NCBI GenBank assembly: GCA_028875655.1
Contig: JAPPCX010000120.1
Location: 1 to 59,464 of the forward strand
Direction: 5' to 3'
DNA: 59,464 nucleotides
DNA from: Chloroflexota bacterium
Lineage (GTDB): Bacteria > Chloroflexota > Dehalococcoidia > Lucifugimonadales > UBA3495
The position numbers and the translations under genes are program-made. Below, in pieces: positions 1-7,906 of this stretch. The notes beneath the pieces are model-generated. The model ran no database searches and was not told where the DNA came from. It saw nothing but the letters and a program-made list of their open reading frames with translations. How positions within the stretch are numbered: position 1 is the stretch's first letter; each line of letters begins with the position of its first letter.

Positions 1-369
1 CAAAGCGACCCAATCACTGGGCAGGGTGGCCTCATGGAACCGCGTGATTCGCTCGGCAGCCATCTCCAGGGCGCGCTTCAAATCGTCGGGGGTCGAACGC
101 CAGGCATCTTCCAGCTCGGACGCTGGGACTTGCAGCTCGTCAAGGTCCGCGCCGTCCAGGAGCCTGGCGTAACGGCGGACGGCGGCATCGCCCTCGGCTC
201 GAACTTCTCGGAGCATCTGAAGCACCGAGGACTCCGGGGTCGCCTCGGAGCCGAACAGGTCACGGGTGCGCTGCAACGCTGCATCGGGCAGCGACGATAA
301 GTCAAGCGGGTCGATGCGGGTGAGGACGGAATCGGCGGCGGCCAACCCGCGAACCTGTTTAAGTTGCAC
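1..369 (-). CDS. hisD: Histidinol dehydrogenase, N-terminal part (runs off window)
   Basis: This is an open minus-strand frame of 123 codons with no stop before the window edge, so only the N-terminus is present. The likely start is the GTG at 369-367, which overlaps the end of the preceding gene by 11 bp. The translation opens with VQLKQVRGL and continues with an EVRAEGDAAVRRYARLLDG segment, the pattern of the HisD N-terminal domain (random-sweep helix followed by VRxxGDxAVxxY). HisD oxidises L-histidinol to L-histidine with two NAD+ and is a cytosolic zinc enzyme. The catalytic and zinc residues lie in the missing part. Its place after hisZ-like and hisG supports the call. Confidence 0.82.
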   Translation of the reverse strand, partial: MQLKQVRGLAAADSVLTRIDPLDLSSLPDAALQRTRDLFGSEATPESSVLQMLREVRAEGDAAVRRYARLLDGADLDELQVPASELEDAWRSTPDDLKRALEMAAERITRFHEATLPSDWVAL

Positions 370-1120
370 TGAGATACTCCCGCGCCTGGATTTTGGTTTC
401 TTCGATCACCCGCTGGCGATAGTCGTCGATCAGCTCGCGAGGGAGCCGTTCGTAGATGCGCTCCAGGCTGCGCGGCACGTCTTCCAGGAAACCATCGACG
501 ACCAGTTGCACTTCGTCATTGTCCCGGTACATGCGGTTCAGGGCGCGCTTGAGGCGTTCCCAGGTAAAATCCCAGCCCAGCAGCCGGGCAACCCAACCAC
601 GCCATTCGTCGATCAATTCGTCCTGCAAGAACTCGAGGGCCGGCATGGCTTCCACATCGGCGATAGCATCATTGTGGACCGACAGACCGCCGTTTTCGGT
701 AAGCACGGCACGGTCCATGTCCAGTTGGAGCGCCCGGTCCCAGATGTGCGCTTCCACATCGGTATCGGTTACGCGATTGGCCGGATCGAAGTGGGGCCGG
801 AACATGGTCGTGATCCACGTTTCGTCGGCGACCAGGTGGCTGACGTAGCCCAGGAGGAACGCCCGGGTTTCCGGTGCAAGGCCGTTATTGGCTCCGGCGA
901 GGTGTGGGTGCAGCTCAAACATTCGCTCCACGCCGGCGCCGACGCGCGTCACCGAAAGGTCGGAGAAGTGGGTTCGCGCGCGCTCCCACTTGGTCATGGC
1001 CCGGATGTCCGGCGTAGTGGAACCCAGGTAAGCCGCGCCGGAGTGATCGTGGACGTATCCCCAATCGAGTTCTTCGGCGACCTGCTGGCACAGGTAGATG
1101 TGCATCGGGAGGTTAGGCAT
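359..1120 (-). CDS. Zinc-dependent phospholipase C-like protein (PF00882-type)
   Basis: 253 aa. The ATG at 1120 lies inside the last codons of hisG (8-bp overlap), and the 3' end overlaps the hisD start by 11 bp, so translation is probably coupled within the his operon. Visible features are an N-terminal MHIYL histidine, HDHSGAAYLGSTTPDIR at about residues 24-40, and GYVSHLVADETW further on. That spaced His/Asp set and the LGSxxPDI motif are typical of the zinc-dependent phospholipase C family, whose bacterial members are mostly uncharacterised. There is no signal peptide, so it looks cytosolic. The substrate is unknown, and nothing in the sequence ties it chemically to histidine synthesis. 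Confidence 0.7.
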   Translation of the reverse strand: MPNLPMHIYLCQQVAEELDWGYVHDHSGAAYLGSTTPDIRAMTKWERARTHFSDLSVTRVGAGVERMFELHPHLAGANNGLAPETRAFLLGYVSHLVADETWITTMFRPHFDPANRVTDTDVEAHIWDRALQLDMDRAVLTENGGLSVHNDAIADVEAMPALEFLQDELIDEWRGWVARLLGWDFTWERLKRALNRMYRDNDEVQLVVDGFLEDVPRSLERIYERLPRELIDDYRQRVIEETKIQAREYLSAT

Positions 1121-2132
1121 GCTCGGCCGGGCCTCCGTTTTGGCCGGCGATTCTGGCCATGAATCCGTCAAACGCCTGGGACTGTCCCTTGAACAGGTAG
1201 GACAGCTGGGCGGCGGCAATGTCCACACCGCCACATTCCCGCAGGTGGTCCACCACGTCCAGTAAACGATGCTTGCGAATCAGCAGGGACACGGCGTACC
1301 AGTCCTCTTCCTCAACGCTGAACACGCGGGCGACCGTGGGGCCCTGGATGCCGGCAATTTCGGGCCGAGAGAGAATCATGGCGCTGACGTCTTCGGCGGA
1401 GCGCCCCTGCACGTTGGCGGTGATGCGGTAGTAGGGTTCCGACCGCATGTGGGCTTCCAGCATTTCCGTGAACGATCGCGCCAAGCGGAGGTCGGCGGGG
1501 TTCCGGGCCAGCGACACCGGGTTGGCAATGAGGCAGGCTTGCGAGGTCAGGATGGTGCCGCCGTCCAGGGTTTTCAACCGGTTTTCCCGCAGCGTGGTGC
1601 CGGTAGCGGAAAGGTCGGCAATCAAATCGGCGTACCCGGCGATGGGGGCGGCTTCCAGGGTGCCGCTGGCCGGCACCAGGGTAAAGTAGTTGATGCCACG
1701 CTCGAAGAGATAGCGTCGCAGCAGACGGGGGTACTTGGTGGCGATTCGCAACTGTCGGCCGTGGGCGTGGAACTCCAACGCCAGGTCGGCCAGGTCGTCG
1801 ATGGAAGTAACGTCCAGCCAAGATTCCGGGACGGCCAGCACGTAGTCGCAGCGTCCGAACTCCAGGTCCTCCATCACGGCGACCACCGCGTCATCGTCGT
1901 GGCGGTATTCCATCAGCCGGTCCAGGCCGGTAATGCCCATGTCGGCGCTGCCCTCCTCCACCTTGGTGGTGATGTCGGCGGTGCGCTGGAAAAGCACGTC
2001 AATACCCGGAATCGACGGAATCAACCCGGTGTACCGGCGCGAGTTGGGACGGTTGACCTTGACACCGCACGATGCCAGGAACCGCATTGTCGGCTCGCCC
2101 AGTTCGCCGTCGCTTGGAATTACCAATCTCAA
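1113..2132 (-). CDS. hisG: ATP phosphoribosyltransferase, long form
   Basis: 339 aa. It catalyses the first step of histidine biosynthesis, ATP + PRPP to phosphoribosyl-ATP. No ATG is available; the best start is TTG at 2132 (MRLVIPSDGELGEPT), 13 nt after the upstream stop, with a second TTG at 2126. The N-terminal LVIPSDGEL, the GIDVLFQRTADITTKVEEGSADMGITGLD segment and the PRPP-site region are those of HisG. The last 80 or so residues (ILSRPEIAGIQGPTVARVF onward) look like the regulatory HisG_C domain of the long form. It sits between the hisZ-like gene and the phospholipase gene, overlapping the latter by 8 bp. Confidence 0.88.
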   Translation of the reverse strand: MRLVIPSDGELGEPTMRFLASCGVKVNRPNSRRYTGLIPSIPGIDVLFQRTADITTKVEEGSADMGITGLDRLMEYRHDDDAVVAVMEDLEFGRCDYVLAVPESWLDVTSIDDLADLALEFHAHGRQLRIATKYPRLLRRYLFERGINYFTLVPASGTLEAAPIAGYADLIADLSATGTTLRENRLKTLDGGTILTSQACLIANPVSLARNPADLRLARSFTEMLEAHMRSEPYYRITANVQGRSAEDVSAMILSRPEIAGIQGPTVARVFSVEEEDWYAVSLLIRKHRLLDVVDHLRECGGVDIAAAQLSYLFKGQSQAFDGFMARIAGQNGGPAEHA

Positions 2133-2145
2133 ATCGCCACCCGGT

Positions 2146-3564
2146 TCAGACCGTGATTGTACGCGAAAATTCGGACGCCGAACCAGACTCGGAGACATCG
2201 AGAATGGCGACACCGCCCTGACGACGAATCTCGGCCGCAGCGCGGAGAGCGGCGGCATTGCGGTCAGCGCCCGCCGGTATGACCAGAACCGCGTCGGTTG
2301 CGGCTGGCTGGCCGGTTGGTTCAGGCATCGCGGACAATAATGATTCCAGCGTGTACGCGAAGCCCAGAGCCGGCACGGCGTCGGCGCCGCCCAATGCCAT
2401 TGCCAACGCATCGTAGCGACCGCCACCGCCCAGGACAGCGCCGGAAGAACCGCCCACAACGTCGAATATGATCCCGTTGTAGTAGGCAATCCCTCGCGCC
2501 AGTGAGAAGTCTATTTCGAGCCGGCCGTCCAGCGCGGGTACATCCTCAACCAGCGCGACCAAATCAGCCAACCGTTCGCAGGCCGTTACGTCAGCGCCGG
2601 CGGAGGTTACGATGGCTCGCACCTGGCCCAGGGTATCCACCGGCTTGCCTCGGACACCGGCCAATTGGCCGGCCAGTTCCAGGCCGTTTTCGATGGCATC
2701 GGCAGCATCGCCGCCCCGCAACTTGCGGAGCAGCCGGTCAACGATCTCGTCGGGCGAGCGCCGGCCCAGCGGGGTTTCCGGAGAACTGTTCCAGCGCATG
2801 AATCCGGTCAGCACGGCACGGGCCAGGCCGTCGGGCAGGCCGGCTACGGCATCCGCCAGATCCACCTCATCGGTTGGCAGGCCCCGGCCGGAGACGAGGT
2901 GCAGCTCGTCGGCGCGTTGCAGGGTGGCGGCCAGGTTATCGGGGCTGTCGCCGATGCGGTTCATGTTGGCAACGATGAAGGCGCGAGCACGGTCCGAAAG
3001 GCCGACGGTGTCCAGAACGCTGTCCAGCACGTCCAGGTCGGCGAGGCGCACGCGGAAATCGGCGATGCCCAACTCCGCAGGAATCTCGGCGGCCAGGGAT
3101 AAGAGCTCGGCGTCGGCCAGGATGCCGTTGGAACCGATCAGCTCGGCGCCAACCTGGGTGAATTGGCCGCTGTTGTCGGCCGGCGGCGGATGGCCCAGGT
3201 CGTAGCGGAACACCGGCCCGGCGTATTGCCAACGAACTACGCGGCCGGCCTCCGACTCGCGCGCAGTTTCAAGGTAGTGCCGCATGATCGCGGAGGTGAA
3301 CTCAGGGCGCAGGCTGACGGCGTTAGACCCGGGGTCGCTAAACGAATACATCTGGGACGCGAGGTCGCCCCCCGACTTGCGGAGGAACAACTCGGTGGAT
3401 TCCAGGATCGGAACGTCCAGATTCAGGTAGCCGTAACGCCGGATGGCGTCAGACAGCCGGGATTGGACAGCCCGCTGGTCACGGCAAGCGGCGTCGGGGA
3501 GGTCCCGCATACCGGGCAGGCGGCGTACCGGGTTGGCAACAACAGGAGCGGCGGGGGCGATCAT
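2146..3564 (-). CDS. hisZ: Histidyl-tRNA synthetase-like protein, probably HisZ
   Basis: 472 aa with a class II HisRS fold: SLRPEFT (84-90), a motif-2-like stretch GPVFRYD (116-122), RGIAYYNG (357-364, HisRS has RGLDYY) and GGGRYD (380-385). The arginine-rich end of motif 2 expected in a true HisRS is missing; it reads DLGHPPPADNSGQFTQ instead. The C-terminal anticodon-binding domain is cut to about 50 residues. Those losses and the adjacent hisG favour HisZ, the regulatory subunit of ATP phosphoribosyltransferase, over a tRNA-charging enzyme. It is odd that the neighbouring HisG looks like the long form, which usually needs no HisZ. The start is the ATG at 3564, directly behind an extended -10 box. 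Confidence 0.72.
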   Translation of the reverse strand: MIAPAAPVVANPVRRLPGMRDLPDAACRDQRAVQSRLSDAIRRYGYLNLDVPILESTELFLRKSGGDLASQMYSFSDPGSNAVSLRPEFTSAIMRHYLETARESEAGRVVRWQYAGPVFRYDLGHPPPADNSGQFTQVGAELIGSNGILADAELLSLAAEIPAELGIADFRVRLADLDVLDSVLDTVGLSDRARAFIVANMNRIGDSPDNLAATLQRADELHLVSGRGLPTDEVDLADAVAGLPDGLARAVLTGFMRWNSSPETPLGRRSPDEIVDRLLRKLRGGDAADAIENGLELAGQLAGVRGKPVDTLGQVRAIVTSAGADVTACERLADLVALVEDVPALDGRLEIDFSLARGIAYYNGIIFDVVGGSSGAVLGGGGRYDALAMALGGADAVPALGFAYTLESLLSAMPEPTGQPAATDAVLVIPAGADRNAAALRAAAEIRRQGGVAILDVSESGSASEFSRTITV

Positions 3565-3572
3565 CGCCGGCT

Positions 3573-3581
3573 ATTGTACCA
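3573..3581 (-). promoter_or_regulatory. Extended -10 promoter of the his operon (leaderless)
   Basis: The minus strand reads TGGTACAAT (TG at 3581-3580, TACAAT at 3578-3573), a good extended -10 box. Only 8 nt separate the box from the hisZ ATG at 3564, so the transcript would start at or within two bases of the start codon. No Shine-Dalgarno sequence is visible. No convincing -35 box is present, which extended -10 promoters can do without. Confidence 0.5.
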
Positions 3582-3601
3582 CCTGTGAATAAATGACAGC
3601 A

Positions 3602-4366
3602 TCACGGGTGCGCGTTGGCGCCGCCGTCGATGTACACTGGCTGGCCGCTGGGGTAGTCGCAGTGGGGGGAGCAGAGGTACACCAACATGGCGGCCAGGTC
3701 GCGGGGGTGCCCCTTGCGTCGCATGGGGGTGTAGCGAACCAGCAGTTCCTCGCGCTGGGTTTCCAGCGGGATGTCTTCGGCCGTGGACCAGCCGGAGCCG
3801 ACGGCGTTGACGCGAATCTCGCTGCGGCCCCACTCTACGGCAAAGGAACGAGTCAGCGACAGCACCGCCGCCTGCGTAGCGCTGTAGGCCGAGCAATTGA
3901 TGACGGCGCGTTCCGCCAGGTTGGAAATCACGTTGACGATGCGCCCGTACTGCTGCCCCAGCATCCGCTGCCCTACCGCCTGGCTGAGCATGAACGTGGC
4001 GCGGACGTTGCGGGCGTGCAATTCGTCCCACTCGTGCAGTGAAATCTCGGCGGCCGGCTTGGCGAAAAAGCTGCGGGTATCGTTGACCAGAATGTCCACC
4101 CGGTCGTGGGTAGCGGTGAAAGCATCTATCACAGCGGCAGCGCTTTCCGGCGTGTCCCACCTGCCGGCATACCCGTGCGTCTCGCCGCCCGTTACCGCCG
4201 AAACGCTGGCGCGGATGGCATCCAAAGCGTCAGCATGGCGGGCGAGGCAGAAAACGCTCGCGCCGGCCTCGGCGAGCGCAGCCGCTAATTGCGGGGTTTC
4301 ATCGCCGCCAGATGACGCCACGATGGCGGTTTGGCCGGCGAGGCTGTATTCGGCGGGCAGAGTCAT
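3602..4366 (-). CDS. Atypical short-chain dehydrogenase/reductase with degenerate active site
   Basis: 254 aa with the overall SDR layout, but key motifs are altered. The glycine-rich cofactor motif is ASSGGDE (17-23) instead of TGxxxGxG. The NNAG motif reads NDTR (95-98). The catalytic triad keeps Ser148 and Tyr161, but the lysine of YxxxK is Gln165 (YSATQ, codon CAG, checked in the DNA). The C-terminal IDGGANAHP end is SDR-like. It follows a canonical SDR gene after only 4 nt, so the two are probably co-transcribed. It could be a pseudoenzyme or regulatory partner of that SDR, or an enzyme with a different cofactor. The substrate is unknown. Confidence 0.75.
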   Translation of the reverse strand: MTLPAEYSLAGQTAIVASSGGDETPQLAAALAEAGASVFCLARHADALDAIRASVSAVTGGETHGYAGRWDTPESAAAVIDAFTATHDRVDILVNDTRSFFAKPAAEISLHEWDELHARNVRATFMLSQAVGQRMLGQQYGRIVNVISNLAERAVINCSAYSATQAAVLSLTRSFAVEWGRSEIRVNAVGSGWSTAEDIPLETQREELLVRYTPMRRKGHPRDLAAMLVYLCSPHCDYPSGQPVYIDGGANAHP

Positions 4367-4370
4367 GTGG

Positions 4371-5180
4371 CTATGGCTCCAAAGCAGCGACGGGCGCGTG
4401 GCCGGTGGGAGCGATGCCGGATGCCAGGCCGGCGCCGTCCAGGATGAACATTTCGCCGGTCATGTAGTCGGAGGCGTCAGAGGCCAGGAACACGGCGATG
4501 GGGCCCAGATCCTCCGGCTTGCCCAGCTTGCCGGTGGGCAGGAAGTCACCGGATTGCGGCAGCGTGCGGTTGATCTCGGCGCCGGGGTCGATGGTCGGAA
4601 TGAATCCGGGGACGATGCTGTTGGCCGTGATTCCATAGCGGGCCAGGCTGAATGACAGCACGCGGGTGAGTTGAATCACGCCGCCTTTGGACGTGCAGTA
4701 CATGTAGATGTCACGGCCCCCCCGCAGCCCGAAACCGGATGCGACGTTGATAATCTTGCCTTTGCCGGCGTCCGCCATCGGCTTGGCCGCGGCGCGGGCG
4801 CAGTAAAATGCGCCGTTCAGGTTCACCGACATCGCCGTTTCCCAATCGTCATCGGTGATTTCCCAAATTGGCTTGAGCACGTTGTCAGCGACCATGGCGG
4901 CGTTGTTGATGAGAACGTCAACCCGGCCAAAATGGTCAAGCGTCGCCTGTACCAGAGCGTCGGCGTCGGACGATTTGGATACGTCGGTGGGGACGGCGAT
5001 GGCATCCTGGCCGGCGGCGAGAACCTCGTCGCGGGCGGCCTCGATGGGTCCGGTCCGGCGGCCGGCGATGGCCAGGTTGGCACCGGAACGGGTGAGCGCG
5101 CGCACCATCTCCAGGCCAAGCCCGGTGCCGCCACCGGTGATGACGACAACTTTTCCGTCCAAGTATAGGTTTTCAAGCAT
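4371..5180 (-). CDS. SDR family oxidoreductase
   Basis: 269 aa. A classical SDR with an intact NAD(P)-binding motif TGGGTGLG (15-22), NNAA (92-95), Ser148 and YCTSK (Tyr161, Lys165), and a C-terminal substrate segment ending in FILDGAG. The family reduces or oxidises alcohols, ketones and sugars; the substrate cannot be read from the sequence. The downstream gene is a degenerate SDR 4 nt away. The start is the ATG at 5180, the first in-frame ATG before the SDR core. Confidence 0.85.
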   Translation of the reverse strand: MLENLYLDGKVVVITGGGTGLGLEMVRALTRSGANLAIAGRRTGPIEAARDEVLAAGQDAIAVPTDVSKSSDADALVQATLDHFGRVDVLINNAAMVADNVLKPIWEITDDDWETAMSVNLNGAFYCARAAAKPMADAGKGKIINVASGFGLRGGRDIYMYCTSKGGVIQLTRVLSFSLARYGITANSIVPGFIPTIDPGAEINRTLPQSGDFLPTGKLGKPEDLGPIAVFLASDASDYMTGEMFILDGAGLASGIAPTGHAPVAALEP

Positions 5181-5241
5181 GATCGTAACTTACATCGATG
5201 CACAGGATAAGCAGGATTTTCTTGTTTTATGCATTGACTGG

Positions 5242-5287
5242 ATTCCGGCCCCGTATCAAGTACGGGGTGACGTACTCTCGCCGGAAT
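5242..5287. repeat. Nested palindromic repeat at the 3' end of birA
   Basis: The outer arms are ATTCCGGC (5242-5249) and GCCGGAAT (5280-5287). An inner hairpin, CCCCGTA (5249-5255) with TACGGGG (5261-5267), has a 5-nt loop. The outer arm with its GGATTCCGGC/GCCGGAATGAC context recurs at 23952-23971, so this belongs to a dispersed repeat family. It could fold in RNA and act as a terminator for birA. The birA stop codon (5256-5258) lies inside it. Confidence 0.7.
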
Positions 5288-6071
5288 GACGGCTGCCGGT
5301 TCGCAGAGTAATGTCTCCGGCGGTGAGGGTCAACAATTGGCCGTCGTCGGTACGCAGCAGCAGGTTGCCGTGCTCGTCCACGTCCTCGGCCAGGCCGGTA
5401 TTGCTGACGTCGTGGTGCGTCACGACGACGCGCTGACCGAGGGTGTCCAGCCAGCGCCGCCATTCGGGTATGGGCGAGCGTCCACGCCGCAGGTCCAGGT
5501 ACAGGGCGTCCATGTGCTGCAAAGCGCGGCGCAACAACTCGGAGCGATCAACCTCTGAGCCAGCCAGGTCATTGAGGCTGGCCGCAGTTTCGGCAGTCTC
5601 CGGGTCGGCGGATACGTCCAACGCGATGTTCACGCCGACCCCAACCACTGCCTGTTCGATGCGCGCGCCGGACAGCGCGCTTTCCGCGAGTATGCCAGCG
5701 ACCTTGCGTCCGTCAATGGTTATGTCATTAGGCCACTTGATGGCCGGATGCAACCCGGCCACCTGCCGGATCGAGCGGGCAACGGCGACGCCGGTCAACG
5801 GGCTGAGCAAAGCCAGGGCGGCCGCGTCGGGTCGGAAGAGGACGGAAAAGTAAAGGTTGCCGGCGTCCGATACCCAGCGGCGACCGAGGCGGCCCCGGCT
5901 GGCGGTCTGGGTTTCGGCGACCACCACCGCTCCCTCGTCCGCGCCGTCGCGCGCCCACTGCGCAGCGTCGTCCATGGTGGAGGCAGTGGACTGGTAGTAG
6001 CGGACGGATCTGCCGATGATGGCCGTGTAGAGGCCGGTTCGGAGCATCTGGGCAACGATGGAAGGGGGCAT
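5256..6071 (-). CDS. birA: Biotin--[acetyl-CoA-carboxylase] ligase (no DNA-binding domain)
   Basis: 271 aa. It activates biotin as biotinyl-AMP and attaches it to the biotin carrier domain of carboxylases. The biotin/ATP motif region is clear: ETQTASRGRLGRRW, then the KWPNDITIDGRKVAGILAE segment with the catalytic KWPND lysine. A small C-terminal SH3-like domain follows. No N-terminal helix-turn-helix is present, so it is the monofunctional class without repressor activity. The last 11 residues (RHSGESTSPRT) are encoded by a dispersed palindromic repeat, so the native C-terminus was probably slightly shorter. It starts 14 nt after the PaREP1-like gene. Confidence 0.92.
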   Translation of the reverse strand: MPPSIVAQMLRTGLYTAIIGRSVRYYQSTASTMDDAAQWARDGADEGAVVVAETQTASRGRLGRRWVSDAGNLYFSVLFRPDAAALALLSPLTGVAVARSIRQVAGLHPAIKWPNDITIDGRKVAGILAESALSGARIEQAVVGVGVNIALDVSADPETAETAASLNDLAGSEVDRSELLRRALQHMDALYLDLRRGRSPIPEWRRWLDTLGQRVVVTHHDVSNTGLAEDVDEHGNLLLRTDDGQLLTLTAGDITLRTGSRHSGESTSPRT

Positions 6072-6085
6072 AGGGAACGCTGGGG

Positions 6086-6535
6086 TCAGGCTTGTTCAAC
6101 CCACTCCGCGAACGATGTTCCGTCGGTATATTCGTCCGGCAGCAAATCCCACAAGATCTCAAGCAGCGGCAACACTCGCCTCATGGCGATTTGAACGCGC
6201 CTAGCATCCATATAGACCTCATAAAAGTTGCCGTGCATACGTTCAGCGGCACTGAGGCCATCATCAATTGTGTCGCCGAGTTGCGGCAACTCATCAGCCA
6301 GCGCGTTGATTGTGTCCCGTATCGCCACGTGGTCATAGTGATCCCAACCGCGCAGAGTGGCAACGGCTTTGGTGAGCTGGGCTACGGCGCCCCAGCCTTT
6401 CTCGCCAGCTTGGCAGAAGTCCCCGTCGGCCAAGTGACCCGGCCACTTGGGCCAGTAATCGCGGGCCTGTGCTGTGTGCTTGCGGATGCGAGCATCCTGG
6501 CGGGCAGGGCTTTCCCTGCGTATCCTAGGCGGCAT
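6086..6535 (-). CDS. PaREP1/HEPN-like small protein
   Basis: 149 aa. The segment GDFCQAGEKGWGAVAQLTKAVATLRGWDHYDH resembles the PaREP1 family, a helical HEPN-like fold found in archaea and bacteria, with the pattern GDxxQASEKxWGAxxxxxKAxA. The C-terminal half (MHGNFYEVYMDARRVQIAMRR) is also helical. The ATG at 6535 is preceded by GAGG about 11 nt upstream; a TTG two codons earlier is an alternative. It lies between glyS and birA in the same direction. The function is unknown; many HEPN proteins are RNases or toxin partners, but the RxxxxH motif of active HEPN RNases is not evident. Confidence 0.6.
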   Translation of the reverse strand: MPPRIRRESPARQDARIRKHTAQARDYWPKWPGHLADGDFCQAGEKGWGAVAQLTKAVATLRGWDHYDHVAIRDTINALADELPQLGDTIDDGLSAAERMHGNFYEVYMDARRVQIAMRRVLPLLEILWDLLPDEYTDGTSFAEWVEQA

Positions 6536-6554
6536 GGTCAATTACCTCATCAAG

Positions 6555-7874
6555 TTACCACCCGTGATCGTAGCGGTCTTGCAGCACGTCCAGCAAGTCG
6601 GCGACGGGTATGCGCTCCTGGGCCATGGTGTCGCGGTCGCGGATGGTGACGGCCTGGTCGTCCAGCGTGTCGAAATCTACGGTTACGCAGTAGGGTGTGC
6701 CGATCTCATCCTGTCGGCGGTAGCGTCGGCCGATGCTCTGGGCGTCGTCGAACTGGGCGCGGAAACGCCGGCGCACCAGGTCGTACACCGAGCGGGCGGT
6801 GGGCGTGAGGCGGGCGTTGCGACTCAGGGGCAGCACTGCGACGGTTACCGGCGCAATGGCGCGGTGGAAGTGCAGGACGGTGCGAGTATCATTGCCATCG
6901 GGTTCCTCGTCGTAACTGTCCAGCCAGAAAGCAAGGGTGGCGCGGTCAACGCCGCCGGATGGTTCGATGACGTAGGGCAGGTAGCGCTCATGGATCTCGT
7001 CGTCGAAGTAAGTCAGGTCTTCGCCGCTGAATTCCTTGTGCCGGCCCAGGTCGAAGTCGGTGCGGTCGGCGATGCCTTCCAGCTCACCCCAACCCCAGGG
7101 GAAACGGTACTCGATGTCGTAGGTTGCCTTGGCGTAGTGGGCCAGTTCGTCGCCGGCGTGTTCGCGGAGGCGCAGGTTTTCGGCGCGGATGCCGTAGCTC
7201 ACGTACCAGTCGAAGCGGTCCTTGACCCACTGTTGCAGCCATTCCTCGTCGGTTCCCGGCTTGACGAAGAACTCGATCTCCATCTGCTCGAACTCGCGGG
7301 TGCGGAAGGTGAAGTTGCCGGGGGTGATTTCATTGCGAAACGCCTTGCCGATCTGGGCGATGCCGAAGGGCAGCTTCTTGCGGGTTGTCGTCTGCACGTT
7401 CTGGAAGTTGACGAAAATGCCCTGGGCCGTCTCCGGACGCAAAAACACCTCCGCGCTGGAGTCCTCAACAGGACCCATGAAAGTGCGGAACATCAGGTTG
7501 AACCGGCGCGGCTCGGTGAACTCGCCGCCGTCTTCCGGGCAAACGTCGGTTTCCAGCTGGTCCTGGCGGAACCGGCGATTGCACTCGCGACACTCCACCA
7601 ACGGGTCGCTGAAGTTCTCCACGTGGCCGCTGGCCTCCCACACGCGGGGGTGCATCAGGATGGCGGCGTCGAGGCCCACCACGTCGTCGCGCTCGGACAC
7701 GACGGAGCGCCACCAGGCTTCCTTGACGTTGCGCTTGAGCTCAACACCTAGAGGCCCGTAGTCCCAGGTTGATCCTAGTCCCCCGTACACCTCGCTGGAC
7801 TGAAAGACGAAACCCCGCCGCTTGGACAGGGAAAGGATTTTATCCATATCGGCGTAGGGCAGAGTGCGCGGCAT
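6555..7874 (-). CDS. glyS: Glycyl-tRNA synthetase (alpha2 type)
   Basis: 439 aa. It charges tRNA-Gly with glycine and is a class II homodimer. The N-terminus [30 protein letters not shown] is the hallmark of the single-chain GlyRS. Motif 2 ([25 protein letters not shown]), the acidic glycine-site region and the ANYDTA-type end (DYVxRDxRxxAxL equivalents in [16 protein letters not shown]) follow. CRECNRRF is part of the zinc-like insertion. The start at ATG 7874 has AGGAG at a good distance. Length fits the short bacterial/archaeal alpha2 enzymes, unlike the alpha2beta2 GlyQS pair. Confidence 0.94.
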   Translation of the reverse strand: MPRTLPYADMDKILSLSKRRGFVFQSSEVYGGLGSTWDYGPLGVELKRNVKEAWWRSVVSERDDVVGLDAAILMHPRVWEASGHVENFSDPLVECRECNRRFRQDQLETDVCPEDGGEFTEPRRFNLMFRTFMGPVEDSSAEVFLRPETAQGIFVNFQNVQTTTRKKLPFGIAQIGKAFRNEITPGNFTFRTREFEQMEIEFFVKPGTDEEWLQQWVKDRFDWYVSYGIRAENLRLREHAGDELAHYAKATYDIEYRFPWGWGELEGIADRTDFDLGRHKEFSGEDLTYFDDEIHERYLPYVIEPSGGVDRATLAFWLDSYDEEPDGNDTRTVLHFHRAIAPVTVAVLPLSRNARLTPTARSVYDLVRRRFRAQFDDAQSIGRRYRRQDEIGTPYCVTVDFDTLDDQAVTIRDRDTMAQERIPVADLLDVLQDRYDHGW

Positions 7875-7906
7875 CGTGGCTCCTCGCGGTCAAAGTTGGG
7901 ATTGAA

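Noticed and set aside
2133-2489. Longer hisG start inside hisZ
   Set aside because: The extension overlaps hisZ by 344 bp, has no HisG-like residues, and the TTG at 2132 begins precisely at the conserved N-terminus.
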